Assembly (NCBI GenBank): GCA_937129345.1
Contig: CAKZMZ010000403.1
Coordinates: 1 to 58,226, forward strand
Source: an uncultured Thalassovita sp.
GTDB taxonomy: Bacteria > Bacteroidota > Bacteroidia > Cytophagales > Flammeovirgaceae
DNA: 58,226 nt
Direction of reading: 5' to 3'
Under the pieces are notes generated by a model. The model was not told where the DNA came from, ran no database searches, and saw nothing but the letters and a program-made list of their open reading frames with translations. The translations under genes were made by a program, and so were the position numbers. Shown here one piece after another: positions 16,659-25,566 of the stretch (positions within the stretch are counted from its first letter, which is position 1; each line of letters begins with the position of its first letter).

Positions 16659-18377
16659 CTAACGATTTTCTTTAATCCCCCGCTGTATCCTCATGGCCAA
16701 CAGAGCATGCTGATCTGCTTTGGAGTGGTTGCCTTTTATGCGGTAAATATAAGATAGAAAGCGGTTGGCATCTAAGGCAAGTAGGTCTGTTTGGTCAAAT
16801 ATGCCCGCATTGTATTGCAGCGCCTTTTGGTAGAGTTCATAGGCAATATCTTGCTCGCCCAAATGGGTTTGGATGTTGCCCAACAACAAAAAAGAACCCG
16901 CCGTGTTTACATGGATTCCTTCATAAACCTCCATATAAAAGTCGTGCTCTGCTATAGCATAAAGCAATGCCTGCTCGTAATCTTCTGATTGATAATGGGC
17001 CCTTGCTAACTGGTTCCAAACTGCAGCTTTTAAGTTATTTACTTTGGGAACCAACACCAATGCCTTATTGAGCCAAGCTATGGCCTCTATGGTTTGCTTT
17101 TGCTCTAATTGCAAGGCAGCCGTGTTGAGGTAGGCATCTATTTTTATCTCATTTTCTAAGCTGTCTTGTGCCTCGTACAATAGGGCCGCCCTAACCTGTA
17201 GGTCAACTGCTTTTTCGTAATAAGTCATTTTGTTGTACACATCACTTACAGAAGTAAATAAAGAAGCCAAGGTGAGTGGGTCTTGATCGGGCGCCTGTTC
17301 GTACATTTCCAGTCCTTTTTCGTAGAAAGTAAGTGCATGGTGCATGCTCATCTTACTCAGAAAAGTACCTGCAATTTGTAAGTGCAAATGCGCCAAGCTT
17401 TTTTGGTCCATCCCTGACGCAGACATAGCTTCTAAATACTTTTTATGCCAATAAGCTGAGGTCTCAAAAGCTTCTGCCCAAAAATAAATCCTTGCCAAAA
17501 ACTGCTTAAACTCTATGCTGGCACTTCTATTTTCTTCGGGGTTTTGCCCGTAGTAATCCAATACTTTTTGTGCATATACCATGGTGCTATCTAGCTGCCT
17601 ATTTTTAAAGTGAATGGTCGCCATAGATTTGTGAATTTCTACATGATCAGCAGTCTCAGTGCCAAAGATATTCCTCAAAACTCCCTCACCTTTATGCAAG
17701 TACGACAAGGATTTCTCCAGTGAGTCTATCTCTGCATAAGCATAACCTATTTGGGTGTAAATGGCAGCTATATTATGGTTTTGCTCTGAGCCGATTTCTG
17801 AAGACAACAAGGCCTTAGCTTGCTGGTAATTTTCTATGGCAGCTTCAAAATTGCCTAGTTCATAGTTGGTCTTGCCAATTTCTATAAAAAGCAGCAATTG
17901 CTTTTCCTTGGCCTCATTTGTATTGATTTGCTTCAGAGCTACTAGCGCTTTGTCAAAATAATCTAAAGCGCGGTTGTGCAAAGATTGATAGTGGGCCATG
18001 TTACCGAGCGATAAATAAAGATTGGCAATTCTACCCAAGCTCACAGGGGTATGCTTTTGGTAAATGGCAATTGCTCTTTTTGCAAATTCTGTTGACTCGT
18101 TTAGTTGATAAATGTTTGAGAATGCAACCGCCATTTTCTCAGAAACCAAGGCTACTTTTAAATCTGAACTGCCCCAATAACCTTCATAGGTTTCTAAGAC
18201 AGAATCGGCTAATATAAATGCACTCACTATATCGTTTTTAGATATGCTAGAATCAAATTCAGTAAAAAGTTGATATCCTTCAGTGGGTCGTAAAGGCACA
18301 TCCCCATCAAAATCTTGGGCTTCTGTGTTAAAACATAGACCTATTGTAAGTACAATTAAAAGTAGTTTTATCCTCAT
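16659..18377 (-). CDS. Exported TPR-repeat protein, 572 aa
   Basis: A signal peptide (about residues 1-20, ending TEAQ) precedes an all-helical protein. It is built of at least ten 34-42 residue tetratricopeptide units with the usual A-x-x-Y/F and A-L-x-x-Y spacing, for example LDYFDKALVALKQI and ALTFYEKGLEMYEQ. The unit length and content resemble the TPR arrays that precede CHAT protease domains in Bacteroidota, but here the protein ends after the TPRs with no CHAT His/Cys motif. It is therefore a likely scaffold or binding protein in the periplasm. Partner unknown. It lies 49 bases after the winged-helix membrane protein on the same strand and may be co-transcribed with it. Confidence 0.85.
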   Translation of the reverse strand: MRIKLLLIVLTIGLCFNTEAQDFDGDVPLRPTEGYQLFTEFDSSISKNDIVSAFILADSVLETYEGYWGSSDLKVALVSEKMAVAFSNIYQLNESTEFAKRAIAIYQKHTPVSLGRIANLYLSLGNMAHYQSLHNRALDYFDKALVALKQINTNEAKEKQLLLFIEIGKTNYELGNFEAAIENYQQAKALLSSEIGSEQNHNIAAIYTQIGYAYAEIDSLEKSLSYLHKGEGVLRNIFGTETADHVEIHKSMATIHFKNRQLDSTMVYAQKVLDYYGQNPEENRSASIEFKQFLARIYFWAEAFETSAYWHKKYLEAMSASGMDQKSLAHLHLQIAGTFLSKMSMHHALTFYEKGLEMYEQAPDQDPLTLASLFTSVSDVYNKMTYYEKAVDLQVRAALLYEAQDSLENEIKIDAYLNTAALQLEQKQTIEAIAWLNKALVLVPKVNNLKAAVWNQLARAHYQSEDYEQALLYAIAEHDFYMEVYEGIHVNTAGSFLLLGNIQTHLGEQDIAYELYQKALQYNAGIFDQTDLLALDANRFLSYIYRIKGNHSKADQHALLAMRIQRGIKENR

Positions 18378-18426
18378 TACTTACCTTGTTTTATCTCGCT
18401 AAACCGCAAAGACGCTAAGGATTTTA

Positions 18427-18996
18427 TTATTTTTTGAAATTCTTAAGCAAGTCCATGTCTATCAATTCATACACGATGGATCCATTTTCTGTAACCTGTA
18501 CCTCAAAAACCCCTTTTTCTTGCAAAGCATCTAACATGGTTTTTGCCTGATCTATGCTAATGTCGGTTTCCATGCAGAGAACTGCTGCTGTAAGCTTGCC
18601 TCCTGTGGCCGCTGCCAATTTGATTACTTCGCTATCGTTTAGCCTTTTTTTATAATTTCTTGTAAAACCAGTTGGTTTTTCGTGCCCTTTAAGTGCATCC
18701 CTTACGGTTACGTTCAGGCTAAACTCTTCCTGCATATCAGAACTCATACCATAGTTAAAGATACCTTTGTTCATCATACTGTACAGCTTGGTTTTGGCTT
18801 CTGAATTGGTCAGATCTTTTGATTTGGCAAGTTTTGCGGTCGTAATGCTACCTCCGTGTTCTTCTGCCAATTCGACCACCTCTCGGTTAGACACCTTAAC
18901 ATCGAGTTGGTTTTGTCTACTATTTACAAAATGCAGTAGGCTACTCACCCCTCCTATCACCGCCAGTGCTATTATAATAATGTAAAATATACTCAT
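18427..18996 (-). CDS. Membrane-anchored tandem winged-helix protein
   Basis: One N-terminal membrane helix (about residues 3-23) is followed by two similar 60-residue units. The first starts at VSNREVVELAEEHGGSITTA and the second at LNDSEVIKLAAATGGKLTAA. Each has a helix-helix-GG-S/LTA-helix-x(2)-A-K-helix pattern followed by GIF/GVF and a beta wing. This reads as a duplicated winged-helix fold held at the membrane. Whether it binds DNA or protein is not visible. It is encoded upstream of the TPR gene on the same strand. No named family was recognised. Confidence 0.7.
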   Translation of the reverse strand: MSIFYIIIIALAVIGGVSSLLHFVNSRQNQLDVKVSNREVVELAEEHGGSITTAKLAKSKDLTNSEAKTKLYSMMNKGIFNYGMSSDMQEEFSLNVTVRDALKGHEKPTGFTRNYKKRLNDSEVIKLAAATGGKLTAAVLCMETDISIDQAKTMLDALQEKGVFEVQVTENGSIVYELIDMDLLKNFKK

Positions 18997-19210
18997 GCTC
19001 TCGTTTTAAGAAAAAGCTAAACGTAAATGTAACTACTTAAAAATAACATTTTTGATACTTTTAGAATAAAAGCCGGGTATAAGAAAATGATTTTACCTAT
19101 GCATAGCTTTACAAGCCAAGTAAACTAAACATAGTTGATCAGCAAAATCCACATTGATTTTTTTGGCCGAAAAGTCGTACTTAAAAAGTATTGATTGACT
19201 CAAAAAAAAA

Positions 19211-19233
19211 GCGGCTTCTTTCTGAGAAGCCGC
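19211..19233 (-). terminator. Terminator of the small secreted protein gene
   Basis: The perfect 9-base arms GCGGCTTCT (19211-19219) and AGAAGCCGC (19225-19233) are followed on the minus strand by nine T residues. The hairpin is 37 bases past the gene's end. Confidence 0.85.
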
Positions 19234-19269
19234 ATTCAATTCGATTAGTTCAGTAAACAATACTAGCCC

Positions 19270-19695
19270 TTATTTTTCATGCTTTATTCTTTTTGCAGCG
19301 TCCAATTCATCGGTTTCGCCGATACTTAAGCCCTCTATTTTTACAATTGGCAATTGCCCTGTTGTACAAACCTGAAAAGCATGTAAAGAAGTACTATCAT
19401 CTTTACCGACGCCGAGATAAGTACTCTCGGTATCTAATTGCTTAGGAGCGGTATTTTCGCCGTTGCAGTAAAACAAAGGCGTAAATTGTATAAAAACTTT
19501 GTGCTTGTTTAGGTTCTGCACTTTTACAACTGTATTTACGGTTTTTGTAATTCTAGAAGCATTGTGCTGCACCCAAAAAATCACTTGATCTTCGCGGTGT
19601 ATCTCTTCCCAATTTTCATCGGCTTCTTGAGCATAAAGCATTGTAGAAGCCAAGATAAATACAGGAGATAATAATATTTTAATTAAATTTTTCAT
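19270..19695 (-). CDS. Small secreted hypothetical protein, 141 aa
   Basis: The ATG at 19695 is preferred over an in-frame upstream TTG because it begins directly with a clean signal peptide cleaved after LYAQ. The mature protein has about 118 residues with strands such as TKTVNTVVKVQNLNKHKVFIQFTP and two Cys. It looks like a small beta-sandwich protein, but I cannot assign a family. It lies just downstream of the Bat-like genes on the same strand (103 bases apart) and has its own strong terminator, so it may end their transcript. Confidence 0.65.
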   Translation of the reverse strand: MKNLIKILLSPVFILASTMLYAQEADENWEEIHREDQVIFWVQHNASRITKTVNTVVKVQNLNKHKVFIQFTPLFYCNGENTAPKQLDTESTYLGVGKDDSTSLHAFQVCTTGQLPIVKIEGLSIGETDELDAAKRIKHEK

Positions 19696-19798
19696 GGTTA
19701 AAACCAAATGAGTTCTAGTTATCTATACGTAAATGAAGATTAAGTAACTATCATTTACATATTTTTATGGTTCAAGAACTATTCCCTACATATTTATT

Positions 19799-20845
19799 TT
19801 AATCTTCTAGCGCATTTACCATAAAAGTACTCTTTGTAGCTAACCAGAGCAGCAAAAAGATAATTCCGTAAAAGAGGTAAACAAAATAGTAGTCTTTGGT
19901 ATCTTGGTAACGCGTCTCTTTAATTTCGGCTTTCTCGTACCTATCTATAATGCCAAAAATCTCGTCGAGGGCTTGGTTGTTGGTCGCCCTAAAATACTTG
20001 CCTTCTCCTAAATCGGCAATCATGCGCAAGGTGCTTTCGTCTAAAGATTGCTCTATGTAGCGCTTACGCCCAAACATGTCGGTACCATAAGGCACTTTGC
20101 CCTCTTTGCCCACGCCAATAGAATACATCTTTATGCCTTTGTCTTTGGCAATTTTTGCTGCTGTTTCAGGGTCTATGGAGCCCGCCGTATTTTCTCCATC
20201 GCTCAGTAAAATCATCACTTTAGATTGAGAGGGCGATTCTTTCATACGGTTTATGGTTACACCTATGGCCAAACCTATGGCTGTTCCGCCTTTGCGTACC
20301 ATGTTAAAGCCTATATCGTCTATTAGGTTATTGAGCAGTTCATAATCTGTGGTCAAAGGAGAGTAAGAAATGGCCTCGCCTGAGAAAATGACCAAGCCGA
20401 TCCTATCTTGAAACCTGCCGTTTATAAAATCTTTGGCTACCTTTTTGGCAGCTTCCAAACGGTTAGGTATAAAATCTTCGATCTGCATAGATTCTGAAAT
20501 ATCGAGCACAAGCATGATATCTATGCCCTCGGTGTATTGCTCTACCTGCTCGTTGGTTCTCTGCGGCCTGGCCAAAGAAGTTAAGATCAATATTACGGCC
20601 AATGAGAGCAAAAAGGGAGGCAAAAGCCTTAGCCAAGCGCTTCTACTTTTTCTTGCTTTGTCTTCGGGTAAGGCAATCTCTAGTTTCTGACGTGTTCTTC
20701 TATTGATCAACCATTTTGCAAATCTAATGAGCGGTATGATCAATAAGAGGTATAAAAACTCAGGGTTCACCCACTCAAAGCTGCTTAGGGTGTCTGGCAA
20801 AAACCATTGAAGGCTAAAAAATTCTTCTATCCCAGTACTATTCAT
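19799..20845 (-). CDS. batA: BatA-like von Willebrand A domain membrane protein
   Basis: The layout of Bat proteins is clear. There are two membrane helices near the N-terminus (about 28-43 and 74-92) and a periplasmic or cytoplasmic vWA domain (about 105-300) with the MIDAS motif D115-x-S117-x-S119 and the later T and DGEN positions. A final membrane helix lies near residues 324-342. Bat genes were named for oxygen tolerance in Bacteroides, and the vWA/DUF58 group is thought to act in envelope-linked protein quality control. Its start overlaps the end of the preceding BatX-like gene by 8 bases, so the two are translationally coupled. Confidence 0.9.
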   Translation of the reverse strand: MNSTGIEEFFSLQWFLPDTLSSFEWVNPEFLYLLLIIPLIRFAKWLINRRTRQKLEIALPEDKARKSRSAWLRLLPPFLLSLAVILILTSLARPQRTNEQVEQYTEGIDIMLVLDISESMQIEDFIPNRLEAAKKVAKDFINGRFQDRIGLVIFSGEAISYSPLTTDYELLNNLIDDIGFNMVRKGGTAIGLAIGVTINRMKESPSQSKVMILLSDGENTAGSIDPETAAKIAKDKGIKMYSIGVGKEGKVPYGTDMFGRKRYIEQSLDESTLRMIADLGEGKYFRATNNQALDEIFGIIDRYEKAEIKETRYQDTKDYYFVYLFYGIIFLLLWLATKSTFMVNALED

Positions 20846-21713
20846 TCTTAATTTCTTCTACTTTTTCTTGATAGTATTCTGTGGCACGCGATTTCAGCAG
20901 GTTAAAACTATCTTTTAGTTGTTCGCTATCGAAGCCAGCGTATAAGGCCCGATCTATTGTTTTTAATGAATTGTAAAGTTCTTCACTTGGTAAAATCTGT
21001 TTTATCTCACGGGTGGTATAGCTGGCTAGTGGCTGCTCTATCAGCCCTCCAGAATAGTGTTTCCAGAGTAATAAGGCCTTTTCAGTATGGTCTTTGGCAT
21101 GCAAATCACTAATTAACTTTTCAAAATCTTCGGTAAAGCCGAGGTGTTTCTTGTTCAAGCGCCTAAGCCTGTAGTGCCTTCTAATATTTTTACCAAATAT
21201 CAACCCTAATAACAGAAACACACTAAGTAAAATCCCCACGACCATCAACACCAACGGATAGTTAAACTCAGTGGGAATTAGCAACATGTTGGTATTGGTC
21301 AGCAAAGGTACCGAGTCTGCCAAATCCTGTAGCATGGGCACCATAAAAACGCTGTCTTCAGCTGTGTAAACCACTTTGGCATCCTCGGCTTCTTCTATAC
21401 TAATTGGCATAGAAATGCGCTGAATCTCTTCTAATTCAAAAGAGGTGAGGGTATAAATAACGCTGTCTCTACTTTGGCCACTCTCGGTAACAGTAGGAAA
21501 AAACTGCTTGTCCACCAACTCAAAAGGGGAGTAATCGTGTGTAGAGTCAGGGAAAAGTACCTGCAAAGCAGGATCGTACTGATAGGTAAGCACGTATTTT
21601 ACAGGCAAGCCAATCTCGATGCTATCTTGTAAAAACATGCCCCTAGGCGTTTGTGCCATAGCGCCTGTCGTTACCAATACGAAAAAGATTACCTTATAAA
21701 AAATGCTTTTCAT
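20838..21713 (-). CDS. BatX-like exported membrane protein of the Bat operon
   Basis: A signal peptide (about 1-20) precedes an extracytoplasmic beta-rich domain (about 25-150). A single membrane helix (about 156-172) and a cytoplasmic helical domain of about 115 residues (SGGLIEQPLASYTTREI) follow. The layout matches the middle protein found between DUF58 and BatA genes in Bacteroidota. It overlaps the BatA-like gene and follows the DUF58 gene by about 206 bases. The exact function is unknown; the assignment rests on layout and position. Confidence 0.75.
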   Translation of the reverse strand: MKSIFYKVIFFVLVTTGAMAQTPRGMFLQDSIEIGLPVKYVLTYQYDPALQVLFPDSTHDYSPFELVDKQFFPTVTESGQSRDSVIYTLTSFELEEIQRISMPISIEEAEDAKVVYTAEDSVFMVPMLQDLADSVPLLTNTNMLLIPTEFNYPLVLMVVGILLSVFLLLGLIFGKNIRRHYRLRRLNKKHLGFTEDFEKLISDLHAKDHTEKALLLWKHYSGGLIEQPLASYTTREIKQILPSEELYNSLKTIDRALYAGFDSEQLKDSFNLLKSRATEYYQEKVEEIKNE

Positions 21714-21919
21714 AGCACAAAGAAAGCGAATGGTTAATTATTTATTAGTGGTTAATGATGAATGTTTAATTGTCGGTTGTTTAAATAGTTGATTTTCAAA
21801 ACTATATACTAAAGTTGATTTAGCCGCTTTCATCCTTAACTTATAATTTTTATTACTGATGTTTTTTTACGTAAAGCAAGCTTACTTCTTTAAGAAAAGC
21901 TTAACTTTTCCATCCATTG

Positions 21920-22801
21920 TTATTTTCTATACTTATTTCTGACCTTGAATAACTTGATCAACTTGGGCACAAAATCTTCTCTAGTATTGATGTAGAGGTA
22001 ATTGGCATTGTTGCGCTTACATACTTTTTGTAGGCTATCCCTACTCTCCTTGTAATAGTGATCGATCCTTTTCCTAAACTGGGTTGAGGAAGTATTTACC
22101 CAAACTGTTTTTTGCGTTTCCTTATCGTGCAAGGGGATAATGCCTACGTTGGGGAAAGCCGTTTCTCGATCATCAGCTATGTGTATGGCAATCAAATCGT
22201 GTTTGCGTGCAATCGCTTTTAGATTTCTCTCGTAATTATCGTCCAAAAAATCAGAAATGATCACAAACATACTCTTTCGCTTAATGGTATTGAGCGCCAT
22301 GAGCATGGCCTTGTTCAGGTCAGTTTTGGTCGAGCTCGGTTTTAATTTAAAAATAGTATTAATGATCTCGTAAACGTGCTTGGCGCTTTTATCTGGCTTT
22401 ATATATTTTTCTTTTTGATCGCTAAAGCAAAGCAAACCAATAGAGGCGTCTTCTTTTATAGCCGATAAGCTGAGCACGCCACAAATCTCTTTACTGATAT
22501 CTATCTTTTGCAATTGCTCTCGGCCAATTTCCTGCGAGGCGCTAACATCCAAAATAAAAAATACGTTTTGCTCTTTTTCTTCCTTAAATGTTTTTATAAA
22601 CGTGCCATGGCCCTTGGCAGAGGCGTGCCAATCTATGTGCCGCACGTCATCGCCGTATTGGTAAGAGCGCACGTCGTCAAACTCAAGCCCTGAACCTTTG
22701 AATACAGAGTGAAAATCGCCTTGCATTTGCGAGTTGATGGCCTTGCGGATCCTGATCTCGTAATTCCGCAATTTTTTGATAAGTTGTTTGATGTCTTCCA
22801 T
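21920..22801 (-). CDS. DUF58-domain protein (Bat operon)
   Basis: A 293-residue soluble protein. It has the DUF58 signature FDDVRSYQYGDDVRHIDWHASAK-type core (about 41-63) and a vWA-like fold with DVSAS (about 89-93) in the MIDAS position. DUF58 proteins are encoded with MoxR AAA+ ATPases and vWA proteins and form the chaperone-like MoxR/Bat system. No MoxR gene is visible upstream, because the next gene (22918) is divergent. This operon therefore starts at DUF58, and the ATPase must lie elsewhere. Confidence 0.9.
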   Translation of the reverse strand: MEDIKQLIKKLRNYEIRIRKAINSQMQGDFHSVFKGSGLEFDDVRSYQYGDDVRHIDWHASAKGHGTFIKTFKEEKEQNVFFILDVSASQEIGREQLQKIDISKEICGVLSLSAIKEDASIGLLCFSDQKEKYIKPDKSAKHVYEIINTIFKLKPSSTKTDLNKAMLMALNTIKRKSMFVIISDFLDDNYERNLKAIARKHDLIAIHIADDRETAFPNVGIIPLHDKETQKTVWVNTSSTQFRKRIDHYYKESRDSLQKVCKRNNANYLYINTREDFVPKLIKLFKVRNKYRK

Positions 22802-22873
22802 GAGAAAAAATGAATTGAATCCCGCACTTTTAGGTTAATTGCGTAGCACAGAGATACAAATAACCAAAGTTAG

Positions 22874-22913
22874 TAGCTTTGTAGAATTTTTAAGGGAATT
22901 AAGGATAAATTTG
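22874..22913 (+). promoter_or_regulatory. Candidate -7 boxes ahead of the DUF4296-rsmF operon
   Basis: TAGCTTTG (22874-22881) and TAAATTTG (22906-22913) both match TAnnTTTG. The first would give a leader of about 30 bases. The second lies only 4 bases before the start codon and is probably not used for this gene. No clear -33 element is visible at the right distance. Confidence 0.4.
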
Positions 22914-22917
22914 AAAA

Positions 22918-23316
22918 ATGAAGAATTTAGCATTATTAGTGGTCGCATGCTTTGTTTTGTGGTCGTGCGAGAGCGATGAAGAAACCTTGCCCGAAGGAGT
23001 ACTGCCGCAAGAGCAAATGGTAGGCATTATTGTAGACCTGCACATTGCTGAAGCAAAGCTAAACGAAGTAAAAGGTGCCATAGAAGACAGAATGCTCATA
23101 TTTAATGCGTATGCCAACGAAATTTATGAGCAACACGACACCGATAGCCTACAGTACAAAAACAGTCACGACTACTACATGCAGCGACTTGCCATAATGA
23201 AAGGCATTTACCAGCAAGTCTCAGACAGTTTAAAGGTCTTGAGAGATAGTGCCGCACAGACTAGACAAAAGCCGATTATAAAAAAGCCCGATAACCAAGC
23301 AAAAGCCAAATCTTAA
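22918..23316 (+). CDS. DUF4296 lipoprotein
   Basis: A short signal ends in a lipobox (VLWSC, Cys17). The DUF4296 domain follows, with the conserved PxxxMxxIIVDLHIAEAK pattern (about 32-47), HDTDS and YYMQR. DUF4296 lipoproteins are restricted to Bacteroidota and have no known function. The stop codon overlaps the start of the methyltransferase gene (TAATG), so the two are translationally coupled. Their pairing looks like genome economy rather than a shared pathway. Confidence 0.9.
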   Translation: MKNLALLVVACFVLWSCESDEETLPEGVLPQEQMVGIIVDLHIAEAKLNEVKGAIEDRMLIFNAYANEIYEQHDTDSLQYKNSHDYYMQRLAIMKGIYQQVSDSLKVLRDSAAQTRQKPIIKKPDNQAKAKS

Positions 23317-24725
23317 TGAGCCAAAAAACCAAAGCGCTCCCCGAGGCATTTGCCGCTCGTATGCAGCAGCAGTTGGGCCAGGAATTTCCTGCCTTTTCGC
23401 AGGCCTTGGCGGGCACACCACCTACTTCTATAAGGTACAATCCCTTTAAAAAAGCCAGACCCGATGAGGCTTTGCAACAAGTTCAATGGTGCGAGCATGC
23501 AGTATATTTGCCAGAAAGGCCTGACTTTTACAAAGACCCACTCATTTTTGCGGGTGCTTACTATGTGCAAGAGGCCTCATCTATGTTTATCGATCAGATA
23601 TTGCGCAACATTCTTAGCCTGCAAAAGCCCTTAAAAATCCTAGACCTGTGTGCTGCACCCGGCGGTAAAAGCACCTTGATCGCCTCTGCCATGCCAGAAG
23701 GCAGCCTTTTGGTTTCTAATGAAATTGTGAGCAAACGAGCTTTGCCTTTGGCAGAAAACATCATGCGATGGGGCAACGAGCAAGTATTGGTAAGCAATAA
23801 TAATCCACAAGATTTTGAAGTACTTCGCGAATATTTTGATTTAGTCTTGGTAGATGCTCCCTGCTCCGGAGAAGGTATGTTCAGGAAAGACCCTAAGGTG
23901 GCCAACTTGTGGAATGAAGGCTTGCCTATAGCCTGCGCGCAAAGACAATCTCAAATATTGGAGAGCGTAGATATTTTGTTAAAACCGGGTGGACATCTCA
24001 TATACAGTACCTGCACATTTGCCAGAGAAGAAAACGAAGCCCAAGTTTTGGATTTGGTGGAAAATAAAGGTTACCACTCCAAAAAAATACCTATTGAAAC
24101 AGACTGGCAGATTGCTGAAGTAAAAGAACAAACCTCCACAGGAGAAGCAACCTTTGCTTATAGATTCTACCCACACACAACCAAAGGCGAAGGCTTTTTT
24201 GCTGCTTGCCTACAAAAAGAAGGAGAATTTATTGGCAAAGAAGGACTCAAACTACCCAAGAAATTGGCCAAAGCGGGTGTAGATTTTAAAGCCCTACCTA
24301 AAAAGTATTATGCAGATATGGAACAATGGGTATCAACTGAAACGCCCCTCGCCTATGTAATAGAAGAAGAACAGGTAATTGCTTTGCCCAAAGAAAATTT
24401 CTATGACATTAAATCTTTAAACAAGGCTTTAAGAATAAGACAAAAAGGTGTGCTTTTGGGCAAGTTGAAAAACAACAAGTTTATTCCAGACCATGCTTTG
24501 GCCATGAGTAGACTGCTGCATCCAAAAATACCGAGGTTACAGCTCAACTATGAACAAGCGGTCAATTATCTTAAAAAACAAGAAATTGAAGCGGAAAGCC
24601 AAGTGAAAGGCTGGGCGATTGCTACTTATAATGATGTTTCGCTGGGTTGGTGCAAGGTGCTACCCAATCGCATCAATAACTACTACCCTACAGAGTTGAG
24701 GATAAGGAAAGATTTTGAGGTGTGA
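23316..24725 (+). CDS. rsmF: RNA m5C methyltransferase of the NOL1/NOP2/Sun family (RsmF-like)
   Basis: This SAM-dependent cytosine-C5 RNA methyltransferase has the SAM-binding motif LDLCAAPGGKS (109-119), the motif DAPCSGEGMFRKDP with C183 (product release) and the STCTF motif with C233 (catalytic nucleophile). The C-terminal 170 residues form a PUA/RNA-binding region as in RsmF/YebU, ending near GWCKVLPNRINNYYP. It most likely methylates 16S rRNA. The length (469) fits RsmF rather than the longer RsmB. It is encoded in an operon with the DUF4296 lipoprotein. Confidence 0.9.
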   Translation: MSQKTKALPEAFAARMQQQLGQEFPAFSQALAGTPPTSIRYNPFKKARPDEALQQVQWCEHAVYLPERPDFYKDPLIFAGAYYVQEASSMFIDQILRNILSLQKPLKILDLCAAPGGKSTLIASAMPEGSLLVSNEIVSKRALPLAENIMRWGNEQVLVSNNNPQDFEVLREYFDLVLVDAPCSGEGMFRKDPKVANLWNEGLPIACAQRQSQILESVDILLKPGGHLIYSTCTFAREENEAQVLDLVENKGYHSKKIPIETDWQIAEVKEQTSTGEATFAYRFYPHTTKGEGFFAACLQKEGEFIGKEGLKLPKKLAKAGVDFKALPKKYYADMEQWVSTETPLAYVIEEEQVIALPKENFYDIKSLNKALRIRQKGVLLGKLKNNKFIPDHALAMSRLLHPKIPRLQLNYEQAVNYLKKQEIEAESQVKGWAIATYNDVSLGWCKVLPNRINNYYPTELRIRKDFEV

Positions 24726-24770
24726 GATGTGCAAGCGAATGTGCTTGTACCAGTTTTTATTCATCCTCTC

Positions 24771-24843
24771 ATTCAAGCGTCCTCGCTTGAATGTCACCTT
24801 CTGATTTAAATGTCTTCACCTAGTTCAAGTGTCCTCGTTTGAA
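24771..24843. repeat. REP-like palindromes on the left of the RAYT gene
   Basis: A perfect palindrome, ATTCAAGCG-TCCT-CGCTTGAAT, lies at 24771-24792. A second copy with two wobble pairs (TTCAAGTG-TCCT-CGTTTGAA) is at 24824-24843. A weaker GCAAGC/GCTTGT pair lies at 24731-24748. Half-sites continue to about 24873. Confidence 0.8.
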
Positions 24844-24875
24844 TTTCTCATTTTATTGTCCATACTTGAATAGAA

Positions 24876-25400
24876 TCATGTTTCTATCACCTTAATAGGA
24901 CTCAAAGGACTGGCACTGCTATACAAGTAATCTTGTGCTTCATTGACAAAGCCCGCCTTAACAGGATTTTGGTGTATGTAATCTATTTTCCGATCAATCA
25001 TTTCATTGCTTCCTAAAGCCACAGGGTAATTTTCATTCTGCCAAAACTGATGGTGTAAATTGAGTGGATTTTGTTGCCCCGCTTTTTTAAAAATAGCGCA
25101 CATCCATTTTCTCCTACTCTCTTTTGGATTGCCCTCTATCATCTTAAAAAGCATTTTTTATGTGTAAGTCTTGAAATCTCTCAAAATATCAGACAATGGA
25201 ACGGTACTGTCAAAGACTACTAAATGCAAATGATTGGTCATGATCACGTAAGCATAAATCTCTAGCTCCTTATGCTTTTGGCAATATTGCAATGATTGGA
25301 CGATAAAATCTTTATATTCTGTTCTTGTAAACACATCTACCCACCCCACAACGGTAATGGTAATGAAGTTATATTGCTTTGAGTGTGTGGTTCTCCTCAT
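24876..25400 (-). pseudogene. REP-associated tyrosine transposase (RAYT), interrupted by one in-frame stop
   Basis: Read through, the gene encodes about 174 residues of the IS200/Y1 HUH fold. The metal-binding HUH motif NHLHLVV has H57 and H59, and after the break come the ENPKES-like region, FWQNENYP and the nucleophile segment IDYIHQNPV (Y141). After codon 80 (DFKTYT) there is a TAA at 25160-25158, and the same frame continues with Lys-Met-Leu to the normal end. A Ser codon TCA is the likely ancestral state at this position, since relatives read FTSKK. RAYTs mobilise and maintain REP palindromes, and this copy is bracketed by them. As written it cannot make the full enzyme unless the stop is read through. 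Confidence 0.88.
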
Positions 25401-25426
25401 GATTTAAAATTAAGATGCTAATGCAG

Positions 25427-25517
25427 GCAAGGACGCTTGCACTAGATATAATCCGTATTCAAGCGTGGACGCTTGAATGGCATTACCCCCCTCTGATATA
25501 AGGGTCCTCGCTTGAAT
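25427..25517. repeat. REP-like palindromes on the right of the RAYT gene
   Basis: ATTCAAGCG-TGGA-CGCTTGAAT lies at 25457-25478. A shorter GCAAG-GACG-CTTGC is at 25427-25440, and a half copy TCCTCGCTTGAAT is at 25505-25517. The xGGA loop shows that the full copy is in the opposite orientation to the one at 24771-24792, so the gene is flanked by inverted REPs. Confidence 0.8.
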
Positions 25518-25566
25518 TTTATTTCCAGCTCCATTCCCACTATTATTCAACCACTCGTCACTTTAT

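Noticed and set aside
18400-18420. Segment resembling a common GCAAAGACGCTAAG repeat before the winged-helix gene end
   Set aside because: Only one partial copy is visible in the window, so I cannot support a repeat call.
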